From Vibrio pectenicida (lineage in GTDB: Bacteria; Pseudomonadota; Gammaproteobacteria; Enterobacterales; Vibrionaceae), in the NCBI GenBank assembly GCA_024347015.1, contig AP024889.1:2046001-2110000 (forward strand): a stretch of 64,000 bases of DNA, written 5' to 3'. Shown piece by piece: positions 35,644-46,964 of the stretch. The position numbers and the translations under genes were made by a program. The stretch's first letter is position 1, and every line of letters begins with the position of its first letter. The notes beneath the pieces are model-generated. The model worked only from the letters and a program-made list of their open reading frames with translations, searched no databases and had not been told where the DNA came from.

Positions 35644-38469
35644 CTAGTTCACTTCTCGCCCTGGGGCTGGTGCCAGTACTTCACGATTACCATTATGCCC
35701 AGGAGCACTCACTATGCCTTGAGCCTCTAATTGTTCAACAATTCTTGCAGCACGATTGTAACCTATTTTAAAACGTCTCTGAACACCAGACACTGAACCT
35801 CTACGAGATTGAACAACATGCTCAACAACTTGGTCAAACAGAGGATCCATTTCCTCTTCGCCTTCTGATTTTTCACCTGGTAATAGAGCTTCTGGCCCTT
35901 GGTCACCATGGGTAATTTCATCTATGTAGTTAGGTTTACCACGAGCCTTCCAGTTATTAACCACGGCATGTACATCATCATCTGATGCAAATGCACCATG
36001 AACACGCACTGTATGACTAGAACCAGGAGGGAGATAGAGCATATCACCCATCCCTAATAAGGACTCGGCTCCGCCTTGATCCAAAATGGTCCTAGAATCA
36101 ACTTTCGTAGACACAGTAAAGGCAACACGAGTTGGAATATTTGCTTTTATCAAACCAGTAATCACATCAACCGAAGGCCGTTGCGTAGCCAAGATCAAAT
36201 GAATACCAGCAGCCCGAGCTTTTTGAGCTAGCCGGGCTATGAGTTCTTCAACTTTCTTACCTACCACCATCATCAAATCAGCAAACTCATCAACGATAAC
36301 AACAATGTATGGTAGCTTTTCAAGTAAAGGTGGGAGCTCGTCCATGCTATCACCTGCTTGCCAAAGGGGATCATGAATTGGATGGCCAGCTTCAGCCGCC
36401 AATTTCAATTTATCATTGAACCCTTTAATATTTCTAACCCCAAGCGCCGACATCAATTTGTAGCGACGCTCCATTTCACCTACACACCAACGTAAGGCGT
36501 TAGAAGCATCTTTCATATCTGTCACAACTTCAGATAGTAGGTGAGGAATCCCCTCATAGACCGAAAGTTCAAGCATTTTGGGGTCAATCATAATGAAGCG
36601 AACATCTTCGGGGGAAGCTTTATAAAGCATGCTAAGAATCATTACATTCACACCAACTGATTTACCAGAACCTGTGGTTCCAGCCACCAATACATGAGGC
36701 ATTTTTGACAAATCAGCAACAACGGCTTCTCCGGCAATATCTTCCCCAAGTACTACCGTAGTTGGAGACTTAGCATCAATAAACTGGGAACTGGCAACAA
36801 CATCGGAAAAATAAACGGTCTGGCGACTCATGTTCGGTAATTCAAGCCCAACATAGGGTTTACCTGGAATAACCTCCACCACTCTGACAGCCAGAGCAGA
36901 AAGCGAACGTGCTAAATCCATAGATAATCCAGAAATACGGCTTACCTTTACCCCAGGTGCTAAATCAAGTTCAAATCGTGTAATCACAGGCCCTGGGAAT
37001 ATGCCCACCACTTCCGCTTTAATCTTGTAATCTGCAAGTTTGGACTCAACAAGCCTTGCAATATCTTCAAGCGCTTGACGATCAATAAAGTTTTCACGTT
37101 TTTCAGGGTGATAAAGAAGCTCAAGAGTCGGCATTGGTTCTAAAGGCTTAGGCAAATTGATTTCTTTCTGAACGAGAAAAGGGTTTTGCTGCGCTACAAC
37201 CTTTGATTGTGCTTGTGCAACAATAGTTTGAAATGCCATCGAATCTTCATCGCTTGCGTTAACTTGCGGAGCAGTATCTACTATACATGCCTCTTCTTCA
37301 GCCACATCAAACGTTGAAATAATCGGCTCTTGGACTTCTAGCTCGGTATTAGAAACTATTTGTTCAAATTTAACGGGCTCAATATGGGGATATTCAGACT
37401 TAATGCCGACCTCATGTTCACTATCAATAGAGGTTGTTTGATTCTGTATCCTAGTGGTTTGAGTAACCTCATCGGCATCTTTTGCAGTTGCAAGATCATT
37501 GATACTTTCTTGAGCTGCAAAATCATCATCATATTGCGCTGCAGCTTCTAACTCTTCAATAGTGGCGTCAAGCTGCTTAGTACGCTCTTGATCACTATGT
37601 TCAGAAAATGCTGGCTCTAAAGACTCAGGTATTGAGGAGTTAGCCACTTCTGGCACTGGCGTAACAGGCTCGTTGTGAGTTTCAGGCATATGGATATTAA
37701 ATCGACGCGGCGTTAATTCCTTACTTTCCGGTACTATGCTTTCAAGCAACTCAGGATCTTCGTTAATCAGGTTAGACTGCTCAGTCGAATCTACCAACTG
37801 AGGTTCAATTAGCTCATCATTTTCTCCGCGAAGTTTGTTGGTAACCGCGGTTAACAAGCTAATCGTATACTCACCAAGTTGGTCAACGATTGTCAGCCAA
37901 GATATTCCTGTAAGTAGTGTAAAGCCAGCGCCCCAGAGAAAGAGGAAAACCAAAGTAGTTCCAAGAGTATTTAATGTTGGAAGAGCAAGGCTTGTTAACA
38001 CATCGCCTATCACACCCCCAGATGAAAAATACCAGATATCATCAAAATTGATATCCGCAAGCCCGCAACTGGTCATAATCAACACAGTTAATCCGAGTAA
38101 TCGACTACCCCATAAAAGTAAATCAATAGACTCACCTTCTTCACGCTTTCTGAAAACAATCCAAGCCGTAACCGCAGCAATAATAGGTATTGGGTAGGCC
38201 AAAGAACCAAAGGTAAAAAACAGAGTATCTGCTAACCATGCTCCCACAATACCACCTGCATTATGGATATCATCTCCCCACGCTGTCTGTGACCAAGATG
38301 GGTCTGCTGGATTAAAAGTAAGTAATGCCACCGACAACAAAATAGAAGTCAATACACTAACAATAAAGCTGCACTCTTTGAGGCGCTGAGGAGCATCAAG
38401 ACGTGACGGCTGTAACTCATCTCCAGTTTTAATTATGGTTTCAACTTTGTTTTTGTTGTCTTTGAACAT
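35644..38469 (-). CDS. ftsK: FtsK DNA translocase
   Basis: A 941-residue septal translocase. Four membrane helices lie in the first 200 residues, an acidic low-complexity linker spans about 215-440, and the motor follows with Walker A GTTGSGKS (near 596-603) and Walker [11 protein letters not shown] (near 725). A C-terminal gamma winged helix ([20 protein letters not shown]) reads KOPS sequences. The linker is much shorter than in E. coli FtsK, which is normal for vibrios. It coordinates chromosome dimer resolution with division. It lies downstream of lrp but is separated from it by a terminator; lolA, which follows ftsK in E. coli, is not here. Confidence 0.96.
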   Translation of the reverse strand: MFKDNKNKVETIIKTGDELQPSRLDAPQRLKECSFIVSVLTSILLSVALLTFNPADPSWSQTAWGDDIHNAGGIVGAWLADTLFFTFGSLAYPIPIIAAVTAWIVFRKREEGESIDLLLWGSRLLGLTVLIMTSCGLADINFDDIWYFSSGGVIGDVLTSLALPTLNTLGTTLVFLFLWGAGFTLLTGISWLTIVDQLGEYTISLLTAVTNKLRGENDELIEPQLVDSTEQSNLINEDPELLESIVPESKELTPRRFNIHMPETHNEPVTPVPEVANSSIPESLEPAFSEHSDQERTKQLDATIEELEAAAQYDDDFAAQESINDLATAKDADEVTQTTRIQNQTTSIDSEHEVGIKSEYPHIEPVKFEQIVSNTELEVQEPIISTFDVAEEEACIVDTAPQVNASDEDSMAFQTIVAQAQSKVVAQQNPFLVQKEINLPKPLEPMPTLELLYHPEKRENFIDRQALEDIARLVESKLADYKIKAEVVGIFPGPVITRFELDLAPGVKVSRISGLSMDLARSLSALAVRVVEVIPGKPYVGLELPNMSRQTVYFSDVVASSQFIDAKSPTTVVLGEDIAGEAVVADLSKMPHVLVAGTTGSGKSVGVNVMILSMLYKASPEDVRFIMIDPKMLELSVYEGIPHLLSEVVTDMKDASNALRWCVGEMERRYKLMSALGVRNIKGFNDKLKLAAEAGHPIHDPLWQAGDSMDELPPLLEKLPYIVVIVDEFADLMMVVGKKVEELIARLAQKARAAGIHLILATQRPSVDVITGLIKANIPTRVAFTVSTKVDSRTILDQGGAESLLGMGDMLYLPPGSSHTVRVHGAFASDDDVHAVVNNWKARGKPNYIDEITHGDQGPEALLPGEKSEGEEEMDPLFDQVVEHVVQSRRGSVSGVQRRFKIGYNRAARIVEQLEAQGIVSAPGHNGNREVLAPAPGREVN

Positions 38470-38555
38470 AACTCACTTATCAAATGCTTGGTACTAACTC
38501 TTGGTACGCCACTCATTTGTGGCAAACTATCACTAGCCAGTACAGTAAGAAAAAA

Positions 38556-38588
38556 AATAGTCCGAGAAGCCACGCCCCTCGGACTATT
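38556..38588 (-). terminator. Terminator of lrp
   Basis: An 11-bp perfect stem (AATAGTCCGAG/CTCGGACTATT), read on the minus strand and running into a long T-tract, located downstream of lrp and upstream of ftsK. Confidence 0.85.
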
Positions 38589-38664
38589 GATTTAATCATA
38601 TTAGGACTAAAAACCCAATTGCCTTAAGTCAGAATACCGAAAGGCCTTCGCTAATACATATAGC

Positions 38665-39159
38665 TTAGCGGGTTTTAATCACTAATTGATTTGTTTGCTT
38701 CACCTCTTCCATAACGACATAAGTGCGCGTGTCATTAACTCCAGGAAGTCTTAAAAGCGTATCACCAAGAAGTTTTCGGTATGCACTCATATCCGAAACT
38801 CGAGTCTTTAGCAGGTAGTCAAAATCACCTGAAACTAAATGACATTCCTGAATATCGTCAAGCTTCTGCACTGCTACATTAAACTGTTCAAACACATCTG
38901 GTGCACCACGATTTAACGTAATTTCAACAAAAACCAATAGTGACGCATCGAGAAACTGCGGATTGAGCAAGGCTGTGTAGCCCGTTATGTACCCTTGACG
39001 CTCCAAACGGCGAACACGTTCTAAACATGGCGTTGGCGAAAGGCCAACTCGTTTAGACAGTTCAACGTTTGAAATACGACCATCCTTTTGCAATTCATTT
39101 AGAATGTTGCGATCGATGCGGTCAAGATCCTTAGACGGCTTCTTATTGTTGTCTGCCAT
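38665..39159 (-). CDS. lrp: Leucine-responsive regulatory protein Lrp
   Basis: A 164-residue Lrp/AsnC regulator with an N-terminal helix-turn-helix (DRNILNELQKDGRISNVELS, then RVGLSPTPCLERVRRLE) and a C-terminal RAM ligand-binding domain (about 75-155). It matches enterobacterial Lrp in length. It is divergent from ald, the alanine dehydrogenase gene, a typical arrangement in which Lrp responds to alanine or leucine and controls ald. Confidence 0.95.
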   Translation of the reverse strand: MADNNKKPSKDLDRIDRNILNELQKDGRISNVELSKRVGLSPTPCLERVRRLERQGYITGYTALLNPQFLDASLLVFVEITLNRGAPDVFEQFNVAVQKLDDIQECHLVSGDFDYLLKTRVSDMSAYRKLLGDTLLRLPGVNDTRTYVVMEEVKQTNQLVIKTR

Positions 39160-39195
39160 TTTTTATTCCACCTTATTACTTCCTTGCAAAAAAAT

Positions 39196-39225
39196 ATACT
39201 ACAACTTTTTAATATTCAGTATCAA
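39196..39225 (-). promoter_or_regulatory. Candidate sigma-70 promoter of lrp
   Basis: On the minus strand TTGATA (39225-39220) and TAGTAT (39201-39196) are separated by 18 bases, about 37 bases upstream of the lrp start. The surroundings are very AT-rich, as expected of Lrp targets. Confidence 0.4.
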
Positions 39226-39333
39226 ATTTTATTCAATCGTATCTATACTAGATATTAATTCGATAGAATTACCCTACACATAGTGAATACAACCATTATA
39301 GTTAATACAACCAATATAAAATGAGGAGTCAGG

Positions 39334-40458
39334 ATGATCATTGGCGTACCTAAGGAAATCAAAAACCATGAGTACCGAGTTGGAATGATCCCAGCTAGCG
39401 TTCGCGAACTAATATCTCAAGGTCACCAGGTTTTTGTCGAAACCAATGCCGGTTCAGGTATCGGTTTTTCCGACGATGATTACATCTCTGTAGGCGCATC
39501 CATTCTTCCTACCGCTGCTGACGTTTTTTCGCAAGCAGATATGATCGTAAAAGTTAAAGAACCTCAAGCTGTTGAGCGCGCAATGCTCCGTGAAGGGCAA
39601 ATATTATTCACCTATTTGCACCTAGCACCAGATTTTCCACAAACCGAAGAGTTAATCAAGAGCAAAGCTGTCTGTATAGCCTATGAGACTGTAACAGATA
39701 ATATGGGTCGCTTACCACTACTTGCACCAATGTCTGAGGTGGCAGGTCGCATGTCTATCCAAGCTGGCGCACAAACTTTAGAAAAGTCTCACGGGGGCCG
39801 TGGTCTTCTTCTTGGTGGCGTTCCTGGCGTTGAGCCTGCAAAAATCGTGGTTGTCGGCGGAGGTGTAGTCGGTGCTAATGCTGCTCGTATGGCTGTAGGT
39901 CTTCGTGCTGATGTGACTATTTTAGATCGTAATCTTGATACACTACGTCGCTTAGATGAAGAGTTCCAAGGCCGAGCAAAAGTAGTTTACTCAACTGAAG
40001 ATGCAATCGAAAAACACGTATTAGATGCAGACCTTGTTATCGGCGCAGTACTTATTCCAGGTGCTGCAGCACCTAAATTAGTAACTAAAGAACACATTGC
40101 TAAAATGAAACCTGGAGCGGCTGTGGTTGACGTAGCGATCGACCAAGGCGGCTGTTTTGAAACTTCTCACGCGACAACGCATGCAGATCCAACTTATATT
40201 ATTGATGACGTAGTCCACTACTGTGTTGCCAATATGCCTGGAGCTGTTGCACGTACTTCAACATTCGCGCTAAACAATGCCACCCTGCCTTATATTGTTA
40301 AGCTCGCGAACAAGGGCTATCGTGAGGCTCTTCTTGAAGATAAGGGGTTCTTAGAAGGACTGAACGTTATTCATGGTAAAGTAACTTGTAAAGAAGTCGC
40401 TGAAAGCTTTAAACTTGAGTACATTGAGCCTGCCAGTGCCATTGAGATGTTCAACTAG
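39334..40458 (+). CDS. ald: Alanine dehydrogenase
   Basis: A 374-residue NAD-dependent enzyme interconverting alanine and pyruvate plus ammonia. It has the family start [18 protein letters not shown], the active-site VKVKEPQ (Lys) and FTYLHLAPD (His) motifs, and a Rossmann fold at [19 protein letters not shown] (about 170-188). The ribosome-binding site is GAGGAG. It is divergent from lrp and closed by a strong UUCG-capped terminator. Confidence 0.97.
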   Translation: MIIGVPKEIKNHEYRVGMIPASVRELISQGHQVFVETNAGSGIGFSDDDYISVGASILPTAADVFSQADMIVKVKEPQAVERAMLREGQILFTYLHLAPDFPQTEELIKSKAVCIAYETVTDNMGRLPLLAPMSEVAGRMSIQAGAQTLEKSHGGRGLLLGGVPGVEPAKIVVVGGGVVGANAARMAVGLRADVTILDRNLDTLRRLDEEFQGRAKVVYSTEDAIEKHVLDADLVIGAVLIPGAAAPKLVTKEHIAKMKPGAAVVDVAIDQGGCFETSHATTHADPTYIIDDVVHYCVANMPGAVARTSTFALNNATLPYIVKLANKGYREALLEDKGFLEGLNVIHGKVTCKEVAESFKLEYIEPASAIEMFN

Positions 40459-40476
40459 TCTTAGGCAACACATAAC

Positions 40477-40508
40477 AAAAAAGCGCTCACTTCGGTGCGC
40501 GCTTTTTT
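40477..40508 (+). terminator. Terminator of ald
   Basis: Stem AAAAAAGCGC/GCGCTTTTTT with an inner CAC-TTCG-GTG, a UUCG tetraloop, and T6. It also faces yfbV from the other side. Confidence 0.9.
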
Positions 40509-40535
40509 AATCGGCGAAATGTCCAATTCTGAAGC

Positions 40536-40988
40536 CTAAAACCATCGCTCTAACGAGCTTTTGTCAAGCTGGCGAAATGCACGGTTGAGGATTTGTGCTA
40601 ATTCTTTGTATCTTGGCCTGTTTTTCATTGGCTCCAAAGCAAAACCACTTTCAGCGATCTTTTGGTGTATTTCTCTATACCAGCCAGCCAATGCTGGTGG
40701 AAGTTGCGTATTCGCACGACTACCAAGCCACCACATTCCCTGAATTGGAAGGCTTATCGCAAACAAGGCGATAATGACAGCCTGAGGCATAGATTGATAG
40801 TTATTGAACGCCATCTGCGTCAACACACTTATCGCCGCGATAGCGGGCATGACTTTTACCCCATATTTGGTGGCTTTAATAATGCGCTGTTCAGGGAACA
40901 TAAAATTGAGTTCCTTGCGTATAGGCCAAGCATCCATATACTTTTGTCCATCCCGGAGGTTATGCACTAAACTGACTTTGTTACTCAT
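40536..40988 (-). CDS. yfbV: YfbV/UPF0208 membrane protein
   Basis: A 150-residue protein with two membrane helices (about residues 42-90) between a charged N-terminus and a cytoplasmic C-terminal domain. It matches UPF0208 (YfbV), here divergent from ackA exactly as in E. coli. YfbV has been implicated in Ter macrodomain insulation; the molecular function is unclear. Confidence 0.92.
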   Translation of the reverse strand: MSNKVSLVHNLRDGQKYMDAWPIRKELNFMFPEQRIIKATKYGVKVMPAIAAISVLTQMAFNNYQSMPQAVIIALFAISLPIQGMWWLGSRANTQLPPALAGWYREIHQKIAESGFALEPMKNRPRYKELAQILNRAFRQLDKSSLERWF

Positions 40989-41334
40989 AGGGCTCTCTCA
41001 CTACACTAACCTACCCACAATAGCCAAAAAAAATTTTAATAATTAAAATTAATCCGCAATAAATTGACAAAAATTAATATTATTTCAAATTTTTTTGTTA
41101 TTATTGGCCATTATCGTTATCCTTTACAGGCCTACTCTCTCATTGTTGCTGTTATTTACCATTTAAGCAACTATCGAGACCCTTCTGCAGTGGATGCGCG
41201 AGCAGTGAACGATTTCACTACTGTCATTAAATATGGAAATTGACTTTTTACTCAAGATTAGTACGCAGCTTATCGAGCGTCGTCTATTCTTTTGATTGAT
41301 TTTTATTCTAACTGATTATTACAGGTAGCCACTC
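40989..41334. other. Divergent promoter region yfbV / ackA
   Basis: About 345 bases without genes. A very AT-rich block (about 41020-41100) is followed by a more mixed leader of about 230 bases before ackA. No named regulator site was identified. Confidence 0.4.
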
Positions 41335-42531
41335 ATGTCTAAGCTGGTTTTAGTTTTAAACTGCGGTAGTTCTTCCCTTAAGTTTGCTATTGTCGATGCC
41401 AAAAACGGTAACGAGCACTTAACAGGTCTCGCTGAATGTCTTCATCTTCCAGAAGCTCGTATAAAATGGAAACTTGATGGTAAGCATGAAGCTCAACTAG
41501 GTGAAGGCGCAGCGCACGATGAAGCTCTTTCATTCATCGTTGAAACTATCCTTACTTCCAAGCCAGAACTTGCCCAGCAGCTCAAAGCTATTGGTCATCG
41601 AGTTGTACATGGTGGAGAAAAATTCACCCAATCTGCACTGATTAACAATGATGTTTTACAGGGAATTGAAGACTGTGCAACACTTGCACCACTTCATAAT
41701 CCAGCAGCTATAATAGGTATTAAAGCTGCTCAAAAAGCTTTCCCTAATCTACCAATGGCTGCTGTTTTTGATACCGCTTACCATCAATCAATGCCTGAAG
41801 AGGCTTATTTATATGCTCTTCCATATGACTTATACAAAACACACGGTATTCGCCGTTACGGCATGCATGGTACCTCTCATCTTTTCATTGCTCGTGAAGC
41901 CGCGAGTCGTTTAGACAAACCAGAAACTGAACTAAACATAATTAACTGTCACCTTGGCAATGGTGCTTCAGTGTGTGCAATAAAGAATGGAAAATCAGTC
42001 GATACTTCTATGGGCCTAACTCCTCTTGAAGGCTTAGTCATGGGAACACGTTGTGGTGATATCGATCCAGCAATCATTTTCCATCTACATGATACACTTG
42101 GTTACTCAGTAGATAAAATCAACACCATGTTAACCAAAGAGTCTGGGCTAGCTGGACTGACCGAAGTAACATCAGATTGTCGTTTTGTTGAAGACAACTA
42201 TGGCACCAAAGAAGAAGCGACACGTGCTATGGATGTATTTTGTCACCGCTTAGCAAAATATGTAGCAGGTTATACGGCTACACTTGAAGGCCGATTAGAT
42301 GCAATCATATTCACAGGTGGCATTGGCGAGAACTCTGGCCCGATCCGTGAAATGGTTTTGAACCGACTAGGCGTATTTGGTATCGAAGTAGACTCACAAG
42401 CTAACCTTAAAGCTCGTTTCGGTGGCGAAGGAACTATCACTACTAACAGCAGTAGAATCCCAGCGATGGTTATTTCCACCAACGAGGAGCTAGTAATCGC
42501 TGAAGATACAGCACGCTTAGCGAGTCTTTAA
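41335..42531 (+). CDS. ackA: Acetate kinase AckA
   Basis: A 398-residue ASKHA-fold kinase making ATP and acetate from acetyl phosphate. Motifs are [36 protein letters not shown] and NCHLGNGAS. It is followed by pta, forming the acetate switch; a hairpin lies between the two genes. Length and motifs are normal. Confidence 0.97.
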   Translation: MSKLVLVLNCGSSSLKFAIVDAKNGNEHLTGLAECLHLPEARIKWKLDGKHEAQLGEGAAHDEALSFIVETILTSKPELAQQLKAIGHRVVHGGEKFTQSALINNDVLQGIEDCATLAPLHNPAAIIGIKAAQKAFPNLPMAAVFDTAYHQSMPEEAYLYALPYDLYKTHGIRRYGMHGTSHLFIAREAASRLDKPETELNIINCHLGNGASVCAIKNGKSVDTSMGLTPLEGLVMGTRCGDIDPAIIFHLHDTLGYSVDKINTMLTKESGLAGLTEVTSDCRFVEDNYGTKEEATRAMDVFCHRLAKYVAGYTATLEGRLDAIIFTGGIGENSGPIREMVLNRLGVFGIEVDSQANLKARFGGEGTITTNSSRIPAMVISTNEELVIAEDTARLASL

Positions 42532-42538
42532 ATAACTT

Positions 42539-42574
42539 CATCGGCTGACTTTTAAGTCAGCCGATGTTCTTTTT
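42539..42574 (+). terminator. Strong hairpin between ackA and pta
   Basis: A 13-bp perfect stem, CATCGGCTGACTT with AAGTCAGCCGATG, on a two-base loop, followed by TTCTTTTT, starts eight bases after the ackA stop. It looks like an intrinsic terminator or attenuator inside what is usually an operon. Confidence 0.8.
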
Positions 42575-42648
42575 AGGGGCTTAACTCCTATTCAATCAAG
42601 AGGAATAAGAGTTAAGCTTTGATATAAATAGCAAAAGGTATTCTACGA

Positions 42649-44793
42649 ATGTCTCGTACTATTATGCTTATCCCTGCTAGCGCAGGAGTCGGCCTTACCA
42701 GCGTCAGCATGGGTGTTCTACGTGCTATGGAACGTAAGGGCGTTAAAGTTTCTTTTTATAAACCCATTTGTCAACCTCGTTCAGGTGGCGACCAACCCGA
42801 TCTGACTTCCACCATAGTTGCTCACAATAGCGACATGAAAATTGGACAGTCATTGGCCATGTCAGTTACAGAGCATATGATTGGCAACGACAACATGGAT
42901 GAGCTACTCGAAACTATTGTCGAGCGCTACAATCAAATCAATAAAGATGCAGATGTTACTTTAATTGAAGGGTTAGTCCCAACACGAAAACATCCATTTG
43001 CTAACCAAGTCAATGCAGAGATTGCTGCTACACTTGGTGCAGAAATTGTTCTCGTTGCAACGCCAGGTACAGATAACCCTGCACAGCTAAAAGAACGCAT
43101 TGAAGTTGCGTGCTCAAACTTTGGTGGTACTAAGAACAAGAACATCTCAGGCGTTATTATTAATAAGCTTAATGCTCCTGTGGATGATGCTGGACGCACA
43201 CGTCCAGACCTTTCTGAAATTTTCGATGATGCAGACAGCGCGCAGCAAAATGAAATGAAGGTGATGGAAATTTTTAACACTTCACCTATTCGTGTACTTG
43301 GCTGTGTTCCATGGAGTATTGACCTGATTGCTACCCGTGCAATTGATATGGCAAAACACATGAAAGCTGACATCATCAACCAGGGTGATATCAACACCCG
43401 TCGAATCAAAAGCATCACCTTCTGCGCTCGCTCTTTGCCTAATATGATTGAGCACTTTAAACCTGGCTCTTTATTGGTTACCTCTGCAGATCGCCCAGAC
43501 GTTATTGTTGCGGCTGCACTTGCCGCAATGAATGGGGTCGATATTGGTGCGGTATTACTAACTGGCGGCTATGATATCCCTGACTCAATTACTGGTCTTT
43601 GCAAACCTGCGTTTGACTCGGGTCTACCAATTTTTAAAGCACAGGGTAATACTTGGCAAACCTCGCTAAACCTGCAGAGCTTTAGTATCGAAGTTCCAGC
43701 CGACGATAAAGAGCGTATCGAGTTTATCAATGAGCACGTTGCTGGTCATATTGATGGTAACTGGATCGAATCTATGACAGAAGGGACGAAAAAGTCCCGC
43801 CGATTGAGCCCTCCAGCTTTCCGTTATCAATTAACTGAGTTTGCTCGTAAAGCCGCTAAACGTATTGTGCTTCCTGAAGGCGATGAACCACGAACAGTTA
43901 AAGCAGCCGCTATTTGTGCTGAGCGTGGAATTGCAGAATGTGTACTTCTGGGTAATCCAAAAGAAATCAAACGGGTTGCAGAACAGCAAGGTGTTGAGCT
44001 CAGTACTGGTGTGCAGATTATAGATGCAGAAGCCATCCGAGAAAACTATGTCGCCCGTTTGGTTGAGTTGCGAGGCACAAAAGGCATGACAGAAGTAGTA
44101 GCCCGAGAAAAGCTACAAGATTCTGTATTTTTAGGCACTATGATGCTTGAAAATGAAGAAGTTGATGGATTAGTCTCTGGTGCAGTTCACACGACAGCCA
44201 ATACTATCGTTCCACCATTCCAAATCATCAAAACTGCACCAAACGCATCCATTGTATCGTCAGTGTTCTTTATGCTTCTACCAGATCAGGTGCTAGTGTA
44301 TGGTGACTGTGCAATTAATCCAGATCCGACCGCGGAACAACTAGCAGAAATCGCTATTCAATCAGCTGACTCTGCCACTGCTTTTGGAATAGAGCCACGT
44401 GTAGCTATGATTTCATACTCTACTGGTGAATCAGGTAAAGGAGCGGATGTAGATAAAGTGCGTGAAGCTACCAAGTTAGCAAAAAAGAAACGCCCAGATC
44501 TGATCATCGACGGTCCTTTGCAATATGACGCTGCAATTATGGAAAACGTAGCAGCATCTAAAGCACCTAATTCACCTGTTGCAGGCAAAGCGACGGTATT
44601 TGTATTCCCAGACCTAAATACCGGCAACACAACTTACAAAGCCGTTCAACGTAGCGCAGACCTTGTTTCTATTGGGCCAATGCTACAAGGCATGCGTAAG
44701 CCAGTTAACGACCTGTCACGCGGTGCACTCGTCGATGACATTGTCTACACTATAGCGCTGACTGCAATACAAGCAGATCAAGAGCACAACTAA
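42649..44793 (+). CDS. pta: Phosphate acetyltransferase Pta (long form)
   Basis: A 714-residue enzyme interconverting acetyl-CoA and acetyl phosphate. The N-terminal half is a P-loop-like and DRTGG regulatory region (start [20 protein letters not shown]); the catalytic PTA_PTB domain is the last 330 residues ([35 protein letters not shown]). It pairs with ackA. A terminator follows within 20 bases. Confidence 0.97.
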   Translation: MSRTIMLIPASAGVGLTSVSMGVLRAMERKGVKVSFYKPICQPRSGGDQPDLTSTIVAHNSDMKIGQSLAMSVTEHMIGNDNMDELLETIVERYNQINKDADVTLIEGLVPTRKHPFANQVNAEIAATLGAEIVLVATPGTDNPAQLKERIEVACSNFGGTKNKNISGVIINKLNAPVDDAGRTRPDLSEIFDDADSAQQNEMKVMEIFNTSPIRVLGCVPWSIDLIATRAIDMAKHMKADIINQGDINTRRIKSITFCARSLPNMIEHFKPGSLLVTSADRPDVIVAAALAAMNGVDIGAVLLTGGYDIPDSITGLCKPAFDSGLPIFKAQGNTWQTSLNLQSFSIEVPADDKERIEFINEHVAGHIDGNWIESMTEGTKKSRRLSPPAFRYQLTEFARKAAKRIVLPEGDEPRTVKAAAICAERGIAECVLLGNPKEIKRVAEQQGVELSTGVQIIDAEAIRENYVARLVELRGTKGMTEVVAREKLQDSVFLGTMMLENEEVDGLVSGAVHTTANTIVPPFQIIKTAPNASIVSSVFFMLLPDQVLVYGDCAINPDPTAEQLAEIAIQSADSATAFGIEPRVAMISYSTGESGKGADVDKVREATKLAKKKRPDLIIDGPLQYDAAIMENVAASKAPNSPVAGKATVFVFPDLNTGNTTYKAVQRSADLVSIGPMLQGMRKPVNDLSRGALVDDIVYTIALTAIQADQEHN

Positions 44794-44809
44794 GCTGGTT
44801 ATTTCTATG

Positions 44810-44842
44810 AAAAAGCAGTTGCTATCGCAACTGCTTTTTTTT
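44810..44842 (+). terminator. Terminator of pta
   Basis: Stem AAAAAGCAGTTGC/GCAACTGCTTTTT on a TATC loop, continuing into a nine-base T-run. Confidence 0.92.
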
Positions 44843-44883
44843 TATTGCTACACTTTACCCAAAACAACTGTTTGGGGTTTAAA

Positions 44884-45897
44884 ATGCGATCTAACTTACT
44901 CAGTTCACAAGCTTCTCTTGAACAGAATGTCCTTAAGATCACCAGCTTCTTCTTAGCAGCGATAGGAACTGGATTTACCATTACCAACTTCTTTTTGTGG
45001 GATTTGCCAAAATTTGGCCTTATAGATTCCATCTATTCACTGGCTTGCATCTATATTTTTTTATCCATTCAGTATGGCCGACATAGGCCTTGGCACTCCG
45101 TTCTTTTAATAGCAGGTCTCACTGCTATTCTCACATACAGTCTCGCCTTTGCAGGTGGCTACTCTGTTCTCGTGTTCTGGGCCTTATGCTTTCCAGCGCT
45201 TTACCATATATTCTTTAACCGCTTTGCCGCTTCTCTGGCAACCTTGGTTTTCTATATTACTGCCGTCTTCATTCTCGCTTCATACCCTCCCCTTGTTAAC
45301 TCGACTGCCTATACTCTGTTTAACTTTACCATTCCCTACTTTCTCATTTGGGCAATCTCTTTTGTACATGAAGATGTTCAAACAAAGATAAGAACCGAAC
45401 TAAGTAATGCTGCGTTATTAGATCCATTAACCGGTGCCAAAAATCGATTAGCGTTAGAAAATGATACCGCCAATAACCATGAATTTATTCGAGATCATTT
45501 TTTAATTCACTTCGATCTAGATCACTTTAAACAGGTCAACGACACTCATGGACACGCAGCTGGAGATGAAGTTCTTAAAGCTGTCTCTCACAGTATTACT
45601 CATTTTCTAGGCAAAGAATCTCTCTACAGAGTCGGTGGTGAAGAATTTTGTGTAATTTTCTCATCAGACAACATAGAGCAAGCGCTCGAAATGGCTAATG
45701 AAGTCAGATCTGGGTTGAGTAAAACGGCTATCCCAATTTCAGAAAATAGCTTATACGTAACTCTTAGCGGCGGTTTGAGCAAACTGATTGTCAAAGATGG
45801 CAGGGTTGCTATCGATGACACAATGAAAGAAACTGACATCGCTTTGTATCAAGCGAAAAATCAAGGTCGTAATCAAATCGTTGCCGTTTCTGATTAA
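44884..45897 (+). CDS. Membrane diguanylate cyclase
   Basis: A 337-residue protein with five or six N-terminal helices (about 20-175) and a GGDEF domain (about 180-335). The active-site signature is GGEEF (RVGGEEFCVIF), with HFDLDHFKQVNDTHGHAAGD upstream, so c-di-GMP synthesis is expected. The I-site RxxD five residues before the signature is absent (GKES), so product inhibition is unlikely. ATG 44884 follows TTTGGGGT; an upstream TTG overlaps the pta terminator and is unlikely. Its stop overlaps that of the convergent yqjG-type gene by four bases. Confidence 0.9.
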   Translation: MRSNLLSSQASLEQNVLKITSFFLAAIGTGFTITNFFLWDLPKFGLIDSIYSLACIYIFLSIQYGRHRPWHSVLLIAGLTAILTYSLAFAGGYSVLVFWALCFPALYHIFFNRFAASLATLVFYITAVFILASYPPLVNSTAYTLFNFTIPYFLIWAISFVHEDVQTKIRTELSNAALLDPLTGAKNRLALENDTANNHEFIRDHFLIHFDLDHFKQVNDTHGHAAGDEVLKAVSHSITHFLGKESLYRVGGEEFCVIFSSDNIEQALEMANEVRSGLSKTAIPISENSLYVTLSGGLSKLIVKDGRVAIDDTMKETDIALYQAKNQGRNQIVAVSD

Positions 45898-46838
45898 ATA
45901 CCTTCCCTGCCGTGAGCAGAATCTAAACTAAGATCTGGCCCCTTGGGTACAGTTTGCACTGGATTAATGCCAGTATGACTATAATAGTAGTGACGCTTGA
46001 TATGATAGAAGTCGACCGTATCAGCAATACCTTTTATTTGATAAAGTTCTTTCATATATCCATGAAGATTGGCGTAATCAGCGATTCTTTTTTTATTGCA
46101 TTTAAAGTGACCTACATAGACAGCATCAAATCGGATCAAGGTAGTGAAAAGCCGCCAATCAGCTTCCGTCAAAACATCACCAATAAGATAACGCTTGGTC
46201 GCTAAGTGGCTATCAAGGCGGTCAAGTGCATTGAATAGGTTATCAAAAGCTTCTTCATAGGCCTCCTGAGTTGTGGCAAAACCACAACGGTAAACCCCAT
46301 TATTAATACTGGAATATATATAAGTATTCCACTCCTCGATAGCTAACTGATGCTCTTTAGGATAGTAATCATCACGATTGTGCGTAATGTTGTTAAACTC
46401 AGTATTGAATATCCGAATGATGTCGGCTGACTCATTACTCACAATCGTTTGATGAGTTTTGTCCCACAATACAGGAACTGTAACTCTCCCTGTATAGTTA
46501 TTTTGAGCCTGGGTATACATTTGATGTAATCGGGTGTGACCAAACAAAGGCTCAGGTATCGCCATTGTCCAACCTTGATCCATCATGTCAGGACTGACCA
46601 CAGTAACCTCGATGTGTTTTTCGAGTTGTTTAAGTTTACGAAAGATCAAAGTTCGGTGTGCCCATGGGCAAGCAAGTGACACATATAAGTGATAACGTCC
46701 TGATTCTGGAATAAAGCTAGATTCAGGATGATTTTTGATCCAGTGGCGAAACCCCGCATCTTCTCGGACAAACTTCCCATTGCTTGACTTGGTATCATAC
46801 CAAATGTCTTGCCATATACCTTCAACCAACTTACCCAT
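45894..46838 (-). CDS. yqjG: Glutathionyl-hydroquinone reductase (YqjG/Xi-class GST)
   Basis: A 314-residue glutathione transferase-like protein. The active-site Cys is in SLACPWAHRTLIF (Cys near residue 58) and the Xi-class hallmarks WxDxWYDTKSSNGKFVRE and RFDAVYVGHFKCNKKRI are present. It reduces glutathionyl-hydroquinones. It sits convergent to the diguanylate cyclase, with the opp terminator upstream. Confidence 0.92.
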   Translation of the reverse strand: MGKLVEGIWQDIWYDTKSSNGKFVREDAGFRHWIKNHPESSFIPESGRYHLYVSLACPWAHRTLIFRKLKQLEKHIEVTVVSPDMMDQGWTMAIPEPLFGHTRLHQMYTQAQNNYTGRVTVPVLWDKTHQTIVSNESADIIRIFNTEFNNITHNRDDYYPKEHQLAIEEWNTYIYSSINNGVYRCGFATTQEAYEEAFDNLFNALDRLDSHLATKRYLIGDVLTEADWRLFTTLIRFDAVYVGHFKCNKKRIADYANLHGYMKELYQIKGIADTVDFYHIKRHYYYSHTGINPVQTVPKGPDLSLDSAHGREGI

Positions 46839-46877
46839 AATTTCACCTTAAAAACGATAGTTGTTTCGAGTATAAAA

Positions 46878-46914
46878 AAAGCCAACTTAATCTGAAGAGG
46901 AAGAAGTTGGCTTT
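46878..46914 (-). terminator. Terminator of the opp operon
   Basis: An 11-bp stem AAAGCCAACTT/AAGTTGGCTTT with a 15-base loop. On the minus strand it runs into a seven-base T-tract, 50 bases after oppF. Confidence 0.85.
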
Positions 46915-46964
46915 GTTGTTCGAATTATTTGAAGTTTCGCTTTGCTCTATGGCGCTAAGAGGCG

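Noticed and set aside
42933..43418. 161-codon minus-strand frame inside pta
   Set aside because: It is antisense to a highly conserved part of pta; its composition is that of a reverse reading of a coding region.
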